A stretch of DNA of 64,000 nt from Symbiodinium sp. CCMP2592 (Eukaryota > Sar > Dinophyceae > Suessiales > Symbiodiniaceae), in assembly GCA_905221615.1 (NCBI GenBank), contig CAJNDT010005357.1, forward strand, positions 147,330 through 211,329. The letters are read 5' to 3'. The notes under the pieces were generated by a model. The model did no database searches, had not been told where the DNA came from, and saw nothing but the letters and a program-made list of their open reading frames with translations. Below, in pieces: positions 44,753-56,281 of this stretch (positions are counted from its first letter, which is position 1; every line of letters starts with the position of its first letter). The position numbers and the translations under genes are program-made.

Positions 44753-47340
44753 CTACGGTCGATTTTCGACCATCTCCAAGCGACCCGCGGTGCAGCACTG
44801 TCCGGGCTGCAAGCCGCGTTCAATCGCTTCTTGCAAGGTGCAGCGCCGTACGGTCTTGGCACTGCCCTGCACATTCCTGCACGAAGGCAGGTGAAACGCA
44901 TATCCCCTCGAGGGCGCATAGACCACATTGTCGTAGCGCCACATCACCAGGGCCTCACCATTGGGGTCCAAAGGGTCCTGTCGAGCGCCCTTTGCCAGCA
45001 CGAGTCGCCCTCTGGGTCGCCTGGGAACTGTTGTCACTGCCTCTGCAGCCGGTCGCACAGGGTTCGCACCTGTGCCCAGGAACTGGAGAGACCCGTCGCC
45101 ATTGTGTGCCATCGGTCCTGACCCTCCGGTGGCTGTAGAACTGCTCGGTTCCCCTTGTACGACTTCACGACTGTGCCTCTGTTCTGACCTCTGTGGCCCA
45201 TGATCTGCTCGATGTGGTCCGTGATCTGCTCGATGTGGTCCGTGATCTGCTCGATGTGGTTCGTGATCTGCTCCTTGATGTGGTTCGTGATCTGCTCCTT
45301 GATGTGGTTCGTGATCTGCTTCTCGTTGTCCGCTACCTCCTGTTTGTGCGTTGCCAGCTGGTCCCCGTGGGCTGCTTGATGGTCCCCGTGGGCTGCTTGT
45401 TGGTCCTCGTCTGCTTGTGCTCTGTGCCTTGGCCTTGGGTCGGGATCCACACGACATCACCGTAGCCGACTCAAGCCCCGAATGCCGTGTCACCTCGACC
45501 TTGATCACAAGGGGCCTTCCCCAGGTTCCATAGCACAGCCCGACTGCCACCAACAACACAGCGACCAATCCAAGCGCGGCGGGGTACTCCAGCAGGACAC
45601 CATTGAGCACCTCAAGAGCGAGCAGCAGCTTCAGAAAGAACTGCTCGACAAAGTCGTTCGTGGCCTGCCCGCTGCCCTCAACAGCGGCACACCCTTGAAG
45701 CTGCATGGCCAGCACCATCTGCGCAAGCCGAAGCACGCTTGCATGTTGGCCTCCTCGTCGTGCTCGCCGTTCTTGGTGCTCTTCTTCTCCAATCCTCTGG
45801 CCATTGTCGCCGACCATCCCGAGGATGAACAGTAGCAGGGCCATCCGGCGTGCCGTGAGCACTTTGGTGCCGAGGTCAGCGGGGTTGATCTCGGTCGGGA
45901 TGGCGGAGATCTTCAGCTCCTTCCTTGCCACCCAACCTTGGAGCCAAAGGCATGAGGTCGAGAGGTGCTTGACCTTGCCGATCCCATTGCGAGATGCAAT
46001 GGCTCGGGCCACTGAGCTGTCGGTGCGGGCCGTCAGGTCAACATCCTCAGGTCGGCGCCCCAGCAGGAACGCGACCGCCTTCCGCACCAACACGGCCTCG
46101 CCAACCGTCTGCGTCAGCGCCACCAGCTCGGCCTCGCCAGAGCTCGTCGTGACCACCTTCTGTGCCCTGACGAAGGAGTAGACCAGGGCGCCGTCGTAGT
46201 ACACCTGGCCTGAACTCAAGCTCCTTCGCGTCTCGTGGCTGTTGGCGAAGTTCGAGTCCGATATCGCCTCGACCACGGGCTTCGCAGCTGGGTCTTTGTG
46301 CCCGCTCCTCGGAGGCGCCCCCTCAGACCGCAGTATCGAGCTACCGGTGTGCACTCGCAGGTTGATCCCGTAGCCCTGCGTTGCCCAAAGGTACCCGCAA
46401 AGGTGGCAAAGCACTCTCATTGAGGTCTTGGTGGGGCTGCTGGCCTTGGACTGTATCACCACCTGCGCGTCCGGCCTTTCTCCACTGATATACAACAGCT
46501 TCCCCACAACGGTGCGGTACTTTGTGGCCTCTGGGTTCGAAAGCTCGTCGCTATCGTCCTTGTGGAACATGAGCTCGGTAGGGCCCGGGGTTGACCTGGT
46601 CTTCGGTCTGTCGGTCAGCTCCCACACGTCGTAGTAGAACCGGATAGCTGGCCGAACGGTGATGCTGAGGTCGCTCTCGATGCGGTACCTCCTCTTGAGA
46701 AACTCGAACTCATCCCCAGGGTTCTGGTAGGGGCCGGCGATCTTCACCGTGTACTTGCTCGAAAGGTCCTTGTGGAGCGGCTGGATCACCTCGTCGTCCC
46801 CAGTGGACATCATATCATCCACGTGGAGCTGTCCCCCAAAGCGGCCTTCCAGGGAGCGGTACAAAGTGGGAACCTCAATCATGGGCTCCAGGGCGTTCTT
46901 GGTGAGGTCGTCGTTGAACTTGTTGTACCACTCCTGGGCGCCGCGCCTCTGGCCGGGGAGGACCTTGCCCAACTTCCACGTTTTGTGCTCGCCGTGCTTC
47001 TTGAACCAAGACGCTGGCGAGCTGATTGTCACGGGCTCGTCTTCCGGCTGGTCGACCGTCAAGTAGGCGTCCTTACGTCTAGGACGTATATCGGGGTGCC
47101 CCAGGTGAGCGCCATAAGTGGCACCATTCTCCCGAGAGGCGCCACGGATGCGGGAGCAAAGGTCTCATCATCCTGCATGTGGCTGGCCCACCGGTATTGC
47201 CTGGCAACGAGACGTGCTCGGCGGAACCATCCTTGAGGCCCAAGCTTCCAGACCTTCACAAAGATCGTGGAGAGGTGCTCCGGCCGGCTCGTCGGTGACT
47301 TCCTTCAGAACCCCAATCTTCTCGAGCCTGGCCACCTCTT
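44753..47340 (-). pseudogene. Copia-2 RT-RNase H with membrane segment and Cys/His tail, broken
   Basis: The main frame, 47,062-44,753 (769 codons; its first codon is TTG, so it continues from upstream), holds RT motif C as H-V-D-D (residues 80-83), RNase H D269, E310 and D348, and A-D-L-G-T-K (395-400). It then has a membrane segment (about 494-513), tandem DHEPHQGA/DHGPHRA repeats (582-623) and a C-terminal H724-L-P-S-C728...C741...C756-C757 cluster. The N-terminal RT (RRARLVARQY, DETFAPASV, PIYVLDV) lies in a second frame at 47,259-47,059, and more upstream coding lies in a third, so at least two frame changes fall between about 47,050 and 47,340. The enzyme would copy the element RNA in the capsid; here it cannot be made whole without frame correction. 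Confidence 0.8.
45199..45330 (-). repeat. Tandem repeat in the Copia-2 Pol tail
   Basis: Repeating TGATCTGCTCGATGTGGTCC units of 21-24 bp (multiples of three), in frame, encoding DHEPHQGA or DHGPHRA steps. Divergence is low, as expected for a recent expansion. Confidence 0.85.
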
Positions 47341-49080
47341 CCAACCAGCCTCGGCGTCAAGCTGTTCCAGGTCCTCCTCGGAGACCTCCGGCGGGAAGTC
47401 GCTGAACTTGTTGTTGTTGTCCTTGGCGGCGTCGTTGCTGAACGCGTCCCCGCCTATCACCTCCCACTCGGTTTCCTCGGGGCCCGCCGGGACCTCCATG
47501 TCCGCAGCCTCGTGCCACTGCGCGTCCACGGTCTCCACCAGCCTGATGGCATGACTGGGCTCACTCTCCTCCTTCTCTGGGGTTGGGCTGGGCTTCCGCT
47601 TTGTTCCAGTTCCTGGTTCCCCCAGGGTTCTCCCTCGGGCTCTCGAACTGGCGGCTGCTTGCTCGGCCGCTTTCCGCTTAAGCCCGGTTGGGCTTGCATC
47701 CGCTGCCGCCAGCAACTCATCTTCAGAGCTGCTGCTGCTGCTGCTTTCTGGGTCGCTCCCGGCCTCGTCCTGCTGTGCTCCTATGGCAGGTCCAGCGGGC
47801 CTTGGCGTATTCGGCTCGGCCCGTTCTGGTGCAGGGGTGGCCGGCGCTTGCGACAAGCCTCCGGGTGTTGCTGGTGTGGGTGGTGCCAACAAAGAAGCAG
47901 GGTCTTCTTGCATGAGGACCGCCGGCATGGCTGTGGGCGCTGTCCTCCTCTTTGCCTGCCGCTTCTTCTCCACCACACCGTGCTCCCAAGGCAGCCCAAA
48001 CATCTCGGCATCAATCTCCTCAGCTTTGAGTTGTAGGTGGCTGGCTGCTCGGCGAACGGCGTTGCACTCAAGGTGGCCGACCGCACTCATGATACGGTGC
48101 GCCCCACTGTGCGGGTTGATCCCGCACCAAACGCCCTTTATCCATTGCGCCTCGCCCTTGTACTTCCGCACGACTCGGCCGTAGACCGTCTCCCCAAACT
48201 CGCAGAGGCGCTGGTCGAACTGCTTCCCGCCGTGCGCCAGCTCGAAAGGAGTCTTGCTGATGCCCGGGAGCAGGTGGAACCTGTTGTAAACAAAGGCTGC
48301 GTGTCCCTGTACCCAGACCCTTACATGGCTGCCGACCTTCAGCTTCCCAGCTCGTTCTTCGAAGGCTTCCGCGAAACAGTTCCCAAGACGCCGGACTGTT
48401 TGTATGGCGCGCTCTGCGCCCCCATTGGACGCGTGTGCAGCAACTGGTGTCGTGCGCTGCACCGTCTTCTTGTTGAGGCGCTGTCTCGCTGCCGCTGTTG
48501 CCCGGACCACTGCCTTGATGGCGGGCTCGCCGTCGGACTGAATGATGACGGTGTCCTCGGCATGGAGGCTCACGGTAAATCTCGTGAGCTCCTCGGCGGC
48601 TCGCCTCAGCATACTCGGCCCTTTTTCGGGGCCTGGAACTGAGAGCACCATCTTCGTCTCCAGGTCCACGCCAATCATATTGGTAGCCTCCTGGAAAGCC
48701 TCAGGGCCCGGCCGCGACTCGGGGTCCACCTTGGTGTAGTAGAAGTCGACCTGCACCACGGGTACACTGTGGTCTTGGTTGGCTCGGCGGTGGTGGTCAT
48801 CTCGGCTGCGCGTCTTCACACAGGCTGGGCACCACGAAGCAAACGGTACGTGGGTCAAACGGTGCCGGGCCTGGGCTTCATCATCTGGAGGCTCGTCGGG
48901 CTGTCGCAGGCCAGCCGGCTCCCGGACCAAATCGTCCTCAACCGCCTTCAACATAGGCTTCGAGCTCCTCCTGCGTAAGCCCTGCCGGCGGTGCGCCCAT
49001 CTCCTCGTCCTCCACGGGGTCCTGGGTGCCCGGCTCCACGTCCTCTCGTGCCGGCTCTTCCCGCTGGGCCTGGCTCGCAC
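47305..49080 (-). CDS. Copia-2 integrase
   Basis: Zinc site H73, H77, C84, C87, then core D112, D183, E223 in the 591-codon frame; spacing D-70-D-39-E is normal for copia. A long Pro/Ser/Glu-rich linker (about 390-560) precedes the RT. The frame opens with GTG, not ATG, and the true coding enters from the preceding frame near 48,948-48,957, where an extra G appears to shift phase. The frame ends at 47,305, shortly before RT coding resumes in other phases. The role is insertion of the cDNA into target DNA. Confidence 0.85.
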   Translation of the reverse strand: MRARPSGKSRHERTWSRAPRTPWRTRRWAHRRQGLRRRSSKPMLKAVEDDLVREPAGLRQPDEPPDDEAQARHRLTHVPFASWCPACVKTRSRDDHHRRANQDHSVPVVQVDFYYTKVDPESRPGPEAFQEATNMIGVDLETKMVLSVPGPEKGPSMLRRAAEELTRFTVSLHAEDTVIIQSDGEPAIKAVVRATAAARQRLNKKTVQRTTPVAAHASNGGAERAIQTVRRLGNCFAEAFEERAGKLKVGSHVRVWVQGHAAFVYNRFHLLPGISKTPFELAHGGKQFDQRLCEFGETVYGRVVRKYKGEAQWIKGVWCGINPHSGAHRIMSAVGHLECNAVRRAASHLQLKAEEIDAEMFGLPWEHGVVEKKRQAKRRTAPTAMPAVLMQEDPASLLAPPTPATPGGLSQAPATPAPERAEPNTPRPAGPAIGAQQDEAGSDPESSSSSSSEDELLAAADASPTGLKRKAAEQAAASSRARGRTLGEPGTGTKRKPSPTPEKEESEPSHAIRLVETVDAQWHEAADMEVPAGPEETEWEVIGGDAFSNDAAKDNNNKFSDFPPEVSEEDLEQLDAEAGWKRWPGSRRLGF

Positions 49081-49490
49081 TCGCTGGCCCTTGGGACGAG
49101 CTTGCTCCTGGGCCGGCCTCCTCCACAGGAGAGGCTTCGTACAGCAACCTGTCGGAAGGTTTCGGTTCGAGGCCGCCGGGAAAACTGGCAGAGCTGAACG
49201 GTGTCATGCTGAACAAAGTCACCCGGGCTACAGGGTAGATGGACACGGTGCCGTAGGGGTTGGCCTCATAGGTATAGTCGGCGCTGTTCTCCACTTGCAA
49301 CCACTTCCCGCTCGCAGTCTGCAGAAAAGTGGTCCGGCAGCACCAGTAGTCCCCATCGAACCACTCGCGTCCATCAAGAAGCTGTTTGGCCTCCTTGCTG
49401 TAGTGCATCCGCCAGCCGTTCTCAAGAGTGTGCATGCCCTCGGTGCCCACGTGCTCCTGCACACCTTCGGGGGCAAAGTCCGCGGGACCT
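48938..49490 (-). CDS. Copia-2 linker region between protease and integrase
   Basis: Second-frame continuation of the Gag-protease ORF. Coding resumes with PADFAPEGVQEHVGTEGMH and runs through a Trp/Tyr-rich part (WFDGDYWCCRTTF) to an acidic tail, then stops at 48,938 one frame away from integrase. It appears to be reached by a single-base loss in a C run near 49,488; a programmed frameshift is possible but no classical slippery heptamer was seen. No domain was recognised. Confidence 0.65.
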
Positions 49491-51537
49491 CGGTGAGGGC
49501 CCGAATGTGGCCTCGTACCACCAGGCTGTGGTTCTTGTACCCCACTGGGGTTTTCCTTCCAAAAGGCTCCTCCAAGTGCAGGTGCCCAGGTCCTCCTGGC
49601 GAAGTAAGTTGCCAGCCTTTTCTCAGAAGTTTTCCCACGGCCAGCAAAGGAGAGCGCACCGGGCCAACCACACACGTTTCCCGGATGAGGTACTGCTGGC
49701 CGTTGGTGTCCTCAAGAAGGAACTCGTACTTCTTCATCCCCCGGCTGGCGATGGAGTTCCCCTGGGCATCGGTAAGGTGAGGGACGCGGTCGTTGGCATC
49801 CTGGCCCAGGTGTCGCAGGGACTCTGGCACCATAGAGGCGTCAGCCCCGGAGTCCAAAATGATCTCCCAAGGCTCGCCCTCATCGAACCCGTTCTGCTGG
49901 GCAACCTTCCCTTTGTACTTCAGGTAGGTCACGGCCCGGACCGCGCACTCGCAGGGCTCCTCTATCTCACCATCCGACATCTCATAGACCTCTAGGATGG
50001 GGGCAGACGGAGGAGTGATCATCCTCACAAGTCGCACGGCTCGGCCATTTCCAGCGGTAGGTGCCGTAGACGCCGACGGCGTAGTGGTAGTAGTCGCCGC
50101 CGATGTGGTAGAACCCGCGTTGCTCGCCGTCTCGGTCTCCTGCACCTGGTTCACCTTCTGGCCGCCGCGCCCTTTGCCTTTGTGCCAACAGTCTCTGGAG
50201 TAGTGGCCCTTCTTGCCACAGTTCCAGCACTCGGCTGCTGCGGCCTTTCCTTTGCCCTTGCCCTTCTGCTTGCCCTTTCCCTTGGGCTGTTGCTGGCCCT
50301 TCTGGGCCGTCCCTTTGCCGTCCTTCTTCTTGCCCTTGCCCTTGCCCTTGTCCTGCACGCGGTCCACCTCCATGGGGGCAGGGCCGCTCGAGGAGGAACT
50401 CAAGGAGGGCATTGCCAGCGGAGTGGCGGTGTGCCACTTGGCCGTGGAGCGCTCGTACAGGAGGATTTTCTCACGCACTGAAACATAGGTGGTCGAAGGC
50501 CCCAAGCTCATGCGCAGCTGTGCTTGTAGCGCCGGCGGCGCGGCTGCAATAAGAGTGCTCACCTTGAGGTCCTCCGAAAACTTTCCTCCCGACACGCGCT
50601 CATATTCTCGAACAAGTTCATCGTATCTGCCAAGTTGCTCGCCCAGAGACTTGGTGCCGTCCAGCCGGGTGGAGGTGAGTTGCGTGATAAGCGCAAGTTG
50701 TCTCTGGCGGCTGGAGGGCATCATCTCCAAAGTCAAAACTCTCCAAGCCTCGTAGCCGTTGCTCTGGGGGACCGCCCGGACCAACTTTGCCGGCCTGTTC
50801 CTCACGAACGACAGCAATATTGCATATAGTTCGCGTGAGCGAACCTGCGTGGCCGGCTCCATGTTCACCATCGCCTTCTTCGAGTTCGCCGTTGCTTCGA
50901 GCTTCTCGATTTCTACCGCAAACTGGGCGTCTACCACGCCAAGGTAGGACACAAAGGCGAACCTCCAGTCCATCCACTGCTCTGTCTCCTGGTCTCGTGT
51001 CTCAGGGCGGTAGAGGTCGGGCTTCTGCACCAGCCTGATAAGCTGGTCGTGGCGTCGCTGCAGGCTGGCTGCCACAGCCACCTGCTCAGCAGCAATAGCT
51101 GCCGCTCTCTCCGCAGTCTCGTCGACCACGGGCCCAGCTGCCATTCCATCTTGCATGGTTGCTTCCTCCACCTCGGCCTCCGGCACGGCGCCCGCAGAAG
51201 GCTGCGCCATTGGTGCGGGGCAGAAAGCCCTGGCACCAACGCTCCAGTCCTCAAAGGGTAGCCCTCGATGCCAGCGACCAACGCCAACGAGGAAGACAGC
51301 CAACCTAGGTCCAACCCAGGCGGCGCTTGTTGGGCAGTCCTGGGGCCAAACAGCAAAGAAGAAAACGGAGGGGCGGAGTGGCAGCTTTGGGGATTGGGTC
51401 CGGTCCCCGAGCGGTATCACAAAGGATTCACCGCTCTGGAGCGCAATGGCTCCGCTACCATGAAAAACACTAAGACGTGCTGGGACTTTTGATCCGCAAG
51501 GGCTGTGGGAATCTCGGTTAATCCATGTCTGCTGCAT
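49228..51537 (-). CDS. Copia-2 Gag and protease
   Basis: 769 codons from an ATG inside the 5' LTR. Residues about 110-420 contain a UBN2/Gag-like helical region (WMDWRFAFVSYL, LYAILLSFVRN, KSLGEQLGRYDELVREYERV), then a Lys/Gly-rich run and CCHC knuckle C437-x2-C-x4-H-x4-C450. Protease active site is D562 in ILDSGADAS. After about residue 683 (near 49,490) the sequence loses coding character and the real protein continues in another frame, so the last 85 codons are spurious. A second ATG at 51,212 (MAQPSAG) may be the real start. Gag packages the RNA; the protease releases Gag and Pol parts. Confidence 0.88.
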   Translation of the reverse strand: MQQTWINRDSHSPCGSKVPARLSVFHGSGAIALQSGESFVIPLGDRTQSPKLPLRPSVFFFAVWPQDCPTSAAWVGPRLAVFLVGVGRWHRGLPFEDWSVGARAFCPAPMAQPSAGAVPEAEVEEATMQDGMAAGPVVDETAERAAAIAAEQVAVAASLQRRHDQLIRLVQKPDLYRPETRDQETEQWMDWRFAFVSYLGVVDAQFAVEIEKLEATANSKKAMVNMEPATQVRSRELYAILLSFVRNRPAKLVRAVPQSNGYEAWRVLTLEMMPSSRQRQLALITQLTSTRLDGTKSLGEQLGRYDELVREYERVSGGKFSEDLKVSTLIAAAPPALQAQLRMSLGPSTTYVSVREKILLYERSTAKWHTATPLAMPSLSSSSSGPAPMEVDRVQDKGKGKGKKKDGKGTAQKGQQQPKGKGKQKGKGKGKAAAAECWNCGKKGHYSRDCWHKGKGRGGQKVNQVQETETASNAGSTTSAATTTTTPSASTAPTAGNGRAVRLVRMITPPSAPILEVYEMSDGEIEEPCECAVRAVTYLKYKGKVAQQNGFDEGEPWEIILDSGADASMVPESLRHLGQDANDRVPHLTDAQGNSIASRGMKKYEFLLEDTNGQQYLIRETCVVGPVRSPLLAVGKLLRKGWQLTSPGGPGHLHLEEPFGRKTPVGYKNHSLVVRGHIRALTEVPRTLPPKVCRSTWAPRACTLLRTAGGCTTARRPNSFLMDASGSMGTTGAAGPLFCRLRAGSGCKWRTAPTIPMRPTPTAPCPSTL
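51448..51460 (-). promoter_or_regulatory. Primer-binding site of Copia-2, tRNA 3'-end type
   Basis: TGGTAGCGGAGCC on the minus strand directly follows the LTR. TGG pairs with the tRNA CCA end and TAGCG fits the 3' acceptor strand of eukaryotic initiator tRNA-Met (GCUACCA). Unlike Copia-1, the full 3' end is used. The site lies inside the Gag frame. Confidence 0.7.
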
Positions 51538-51566
51538 GCGCTGAGTGGGCTCTGAACTGCTTTACA
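51461..51566 (-). repeat. 5' LTR of Copia-2
   Basis: Identical to 44,626-44,731. Contains the Gag ATG at 51,537. Confidence 0.96.
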
Positions 51567-51580
51567 GTTGTTGATGTTGA

Positions 51581-51629
<49 letters not shown>

Positions 51630-51795
51630 GGTGTTGGTGGTGGTGGTGGTGGTGGTGGTGGTGGTGGTGGTGGTGTTGGTGGTGTTGGTATTGTTGTTGT
51701 TATTGTTCTTGTTATTGTTATTGTTCTTGTTGCTGTTGTTACTGCTGTTGCTGTTGCTGTTGCTGTTGCCGTTGAGGTTGCCGTTGCCGTTGTCG

Positions 51796-51830
<35 letters not shown>

Positions 51831-51836
51831 CATTAT
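51567..51836. repeat. (GTT)n/(GGT)n microsatellite, right flank of Copia-2
   Basis: GTTGAT, GTTGTT, GGTGGT and GCTGTT words in succession, pure GTT at 51,798-51,830. Asn/Thr and Val/Gly frames are artefacts. Confidence 0.95.
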
Positions 51837-54800
51837 GATGATACCGCAACCGCCAAGCAAAAACAAGCCTCGCACCGCACCATACCCCGCCGCACCGCAT
51901 GACAGGTGGCGGGTGCGGAGGGGAAGGGAGAGTTGTGAGATACTATGCCGCCCCGTTTGTCTGGCACTTCTGCACAACCAATAGCTGCCGTGGAAGCAAG
52001 GTCAGTACAGCATCGCCCCTTCGTTGGACAGGCAACTTCACTTCGCTACTCACACCCACTGAGGGAGGGAGATGGAGGGCGGGTGGCGTTTCGAACTCTT
52101 CCTGGCGCACACTGTGCCACATGCGCGTTTGTGCGTGCGCGCGCATATTTTCGAGGTATTGACGAGTGCAGGCACTTCCATTTTGCTTGGATTTTGACAT
52201 CACTGTCGAATCTCAAAGCAGGCAACGATCATCGAGATGGGATTGCTTCGGACTGAAATCTGCGAACTGAAATCGTACCGTCACAGACATCGGCTGCTTG
52301 CCCTCGCGATCCTGTTCACTGGTTTAACTATTGTTGTTCTCGTATCCTGATTTCACCGCAGTGTAACAGCATCAACAGTCTCACACATGACACGGCGTAG
52401 TTTGGTGCCAGACACAAACCAGGTCACATCCGCTTGATTCTGGCCCCAGCCACATACTCTTCCAGGTTTACGACCGACTCTCCAATGCATGTCACAGTGG
52501 ACATTTTCCCTCGCGACGAAGACTAAGATGTGGGCTCCAACAACAACTTTCAAGAGGAACGCAGCTGCGACAGCCGCAACTCCCGCAATGAGTCTATTCG
52601 CCACGACGAAGATGCAAGGGTCCAGAAACGACCAAGTGGATCGCGGCTTCGACGCATTTCGTGCCTGTAACAGTTGAAGTTTTCGCAACGAAGATGTCAG
52701 AATGATATCAGGAGCGACAGTGGTCGCGATGGTCCCATTTCCACTTCTCAATGGCTGGGATGATGTCATATGCCTGCAAAAGATACCTTCACGAGGATCG
52801 AAGCTCGAGCACCGCTTGACCAAAGCGGGCAGCACAAGCAAGTGATCAAGCATTACCTCACTTGGATGTGGTATTGCAAATGTATGATGCAGTGACGTAG
52901 TGTCCATGCACGGACACACCGCGGTGACAACGACCCGCAAAGACCACACCACTGGGTAGGTGGGAGCTGGACGTGGATACCCACGCAGGCTCCCATGGTT
53001 TTTGCTTGGGTTGCCGGGAGCGGGGAATGGGGCGACGAAAATCACAAGTTGTTGCAGAGTGATGTATGGTACAAACACTTTGCCGTGGGTTGACATGGCA
53101 TCTTTAGCTGGGGTGCAGTTTCTGTGAAGTTCTGCCGCAAATGCAGTGCGGCTTTTCGGGTCGAGTTGCAAGTCTTCGGGTAACTGGCAGCAAACATGCA
53201 ATCACGGCACTTGTTTACACACCGGATGGGCGTCACTTTGTCCCGACCGCTGTCACCCGCATCGCTGACTTCCTGCTCGGCTGCGCGCAGATAGGGCTGT
53301 CACTCTGGCTGAACCTCAAATGAGTTTCTGCGATTACATGGAATATTTGCATATTGCTTTGTACAGGTGTGGTTTATGGTAGACAATCACAGGAGCTACA
53401 CCAATGATGCTGTACCAGTTCCGGGATGCAGTTTGAAACCAAACACTACAAGACAGAAGCACCAGATGTGCCATTTCGCTCACTACATACGCAGACATCG
53501 GGACAATGTCAGCCGTGAACTTGCTTTACTACAGTGTGAGTAGCCAACGATGCCACATGCTGCAAAGGGGCCTGCTGAGACCAGCTGAACTTGGGGACTA
53601 TTCGCAAAACTGAAGATGGCTTCACTTCAGACTTTGGCAGGTTCCGCGGATTGTGAGAAAACCGCGTGATACCGATTGGCCTGAACGTAGACTTCACTGC
53701 TATTGAAGAGGTCATCGCGTCCTGCGGGCGGACGCCGTCGCAGCAAGGGCAATTGCAGCAAAGGCTCATTGCAAGCCTATAGGATTGTCCGTGCTGCAAA
53801 TTCAACATCGACCAAGGCATCTGTTGCTAGGCTATCAATCCGTGATTCGGTTCGCACCTCCATTCGGTCTACATGCTATGGGACAGTCCTTCCGGAATTC
53901 CCACGGACCGCTTCTTGACCCGGGTCTCAGTTTTGACCGAGAGGCCGTCACGTTTGATGGTGACCTCAAGCACAGATACGCTGGCCGCAAGAATGCAAAC
54001 TGCTGCCGTCTTATTCGTGTCAAGCGTCAACAGGAGCACGGCAACCGAGCAAATAGAGATTCTAGGTAATTCAAATTCTATACAATGGGTCAAGTATACA
54101 TAGACCTCCCAAACATACGGTTGGAAATAACATACCGAAAAACAATGTAGCCCTCTAATTTGGGAGCCGCGACGCAGCAAGAACGTTGGGCTTTTTCGGA
54201 TCCCACTCGACTGATTCAAACGCCCGGGGCCCGCCCCCGGAGCCGCGGATGTAGCCTCTTCACGTTCTGGGTCTGCGTTGGGGAAGTTTCAGGATGGGGT
54301 GTCAGCACATGAGATACCACAAGTATGTATAATTCAGATTCAGGGTCTAGAGAGTTGGCCGGAGCATCTCTACCTTAGGACTTCGTAGTTTCGGAAACAC
54401 TCTTTTGGCTGCCGTCGAGTCTGTCGGACTCAACACCATAGCTACGAGCTCGGACACACCCAGTGTGAATTACAAACGGTGAAGACATCTTTCGTGTTGG
54501 ATTTGTTTTGAGTGCTTTGGGACGGATACTGTGGCCCGGTGTGAAGCTGAGAACCGGGGCTGGAAACGGTTGATGCCATCAGGATGCCTGTAAACCCACG
54601 TGAAGTAGCCTATTATTAGGGATAGAGGGCGGTGCCTGAACAAAAACCTCACGGGGAAAACACCCCAGCTTCCAGGAAGACCGGCTGGCCTCGCATGTTG
54701 TAGGCCCGATCTGCCACGACCTGGCCTGATGCAATGTTCAGCTGCGGTTGCAACGATGTTCGGGCGGCTAAAAGTGTATGCCTATGTAACGTATGTATGG

Positions 54801-55894
54801 TCCCGATACATAACTGCGTATATGCATATGCTACCCACCTCCCCCTGTAAAATCCCACATGTAGAACACATATATAGTTGTTTGACATTTTCGTTCGTCA
54901 CCGGGTACAAGCCCACCGTCCCAACTTGTCTATGGAATACTTCGCCTGCATGAGGGGCCACCCTAGAATTACGTGCTGGACAATGTTTAAGTTCAGGACT
55001 AAGAGCCACTATATTGAATCTTCCCATTCCTCACAGTGATAACGTAAGAACTGATTGCATGGTTGGAAATTTCGCCAACAAATCCTCACGTACTACTCCA
55101 GCGAACCAAACAGAAACAGCTCAGGACTCCTCTGCCGATGAGGAAAAAGTGTTTCTAGTTGCGGCCAGACAGAGAAAAACGTCAAATCTGAGACCTGAGC
55201 CCTGAGTTCTTAAGCCCTGTGCGTAGCCTCCAGGTGAGCAACCTTTTACCCTTGGGCAACCCGCAGGGTTCCGTAAATCAGCCGCAACATGTGCACTGTA
55301 GTCTCGCCCCTTGTTGACCCTTTTTCGGTTTCATTCCTGGCTAAATGATTCCCCGAAAAAGTCCAGGTTTCGTTTAAAACAGCTAAATTGTGCACGTGCT
55401 AAATCTTGTCGATGTACTGCACTGCGGCGCGACTTTGAATGAACATGACTGCTCATTAGCTAAGAGGAGCGCCCCCACAACACAACTAAGAGCTGCAAGA
55501 AGGAAGCTTGCAGCAAACAGCATTCGTATGCTATACACACGGTGTATACTAGGTTTCTGGCTGCTCGTTAATTGTGATTCGTGCGCCTTGGTGGCGCCAA
55601 AACATAATTGGTTTATGTTCTTCTCATCTCTAACAGATCAGACCAGACAAGCAGCCATCAAAGTCCACGTACTTTTGTGGGTACCGCTCGACTGCCTGCA
55701 GCATCTGGTGACAGAGTGGTCCAGGAAACAGAGTGTTGCATGTCCCTCATATCTACCTGCAGTGAACTGAAAAGCCGGAGCATAGGTCAAGGAAGACAGT
55801 CTGGGGTTCGTCAAAGCTGAAGGCATGGGGATAATGATGTTCTCCACCTATCGAGCACCACAGCAACAACAGCGAAACTAAAACCAACAAACAT
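51837..55894. other. Unassigned sequence
   Basis: No recognised domain. The longest frame (53,201-52,353 minus, 282 codons, no ATG at its start) has one hydrophobic segment (IAGVAAVAAAFLLKVVVG) and could be an exon, but has no family resemblance. Other frames are under 130 codons. Confidence 0.4.
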
Positions 55895-56238
55895 CAACTC
55901 AATCATCAAAATCAACAATACCATCACCGCCACTCCCGCCGCAAGCATCACCAGCACCACCACCGCCGGCATCGCCACCACTAGCACCAGCACCAACACC
56001 AACACCAACAACAAGAACAACCACAACCACTACGACAGCGACAACGAACGAACGAACAACAACAATGACTATAGCACATAACGAGAACAATAACAACACC
56101 TCCAGCACCATCAGCACCACCAGCAACACCAACACAACCACCTCCACCACCTCCACCACCAACAACAACATGGACAGCAACATCAACAACAGCAGCAGCA
56201 ACAACAACAACAATGACAGCAAAAGCAACACCACCACC

Positions 56239-56270
<32 letters not shown>

Positions 56271-56281
56271 CAACAACAACG
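55895..56281. repeat. CAN-type simple sequence ending in (CAA)n
   Basis: CAACA, CACCAC and ACCAAC words, with (CCA)n at 56,229-56,252 and (CAA)n at 56,252-56,281. It abuts the distal (3') end of the non-LTR-like element on the minus strand. Confidence 0.9.

Larger units (their letters stand above)
44626..51566 (-). mobile_element. Ty1/copia LTR retrotransposon (Copia-2), frameshifted
   Basis: Two identical 106-bp LTRs (TG...CA) enclose Gag-protease, integrase, RT and RNase H on the minus strand in copia order. GTTGT flanks both ends (44,621-44,625 and 51,567-51,571), fitting a 5-bp duplication within a GTT repeat. A primer-binding site and a purine tract are in the expected places. Several single-base frame changes break Pol although the LTRs are identical, so the copy inserted recently, perhaps already defective or mobilised in trans (inference), unless some indels are assembly errors. 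It is not a close relative of Copia-1: it has different Gag, much smaller LTRs, a normal integrase core, and no oxygenase-like segment. Confidence 0.93.

Noticed and set aside
49480-49500. Programmed -1 frameshift between Gag-protease and Pol in Copia-2
   Set aside because: No X-XXY-YYZ heptamer or obvious pseudoknot at the junction; a one-base loss in a C run explains it more simply.
52353-53201. 282-codon minus-strand ORF as a gene
   Set aside because: No ATG at its start and no recognisable domain; kept only as a remark in the unassigned stretch.
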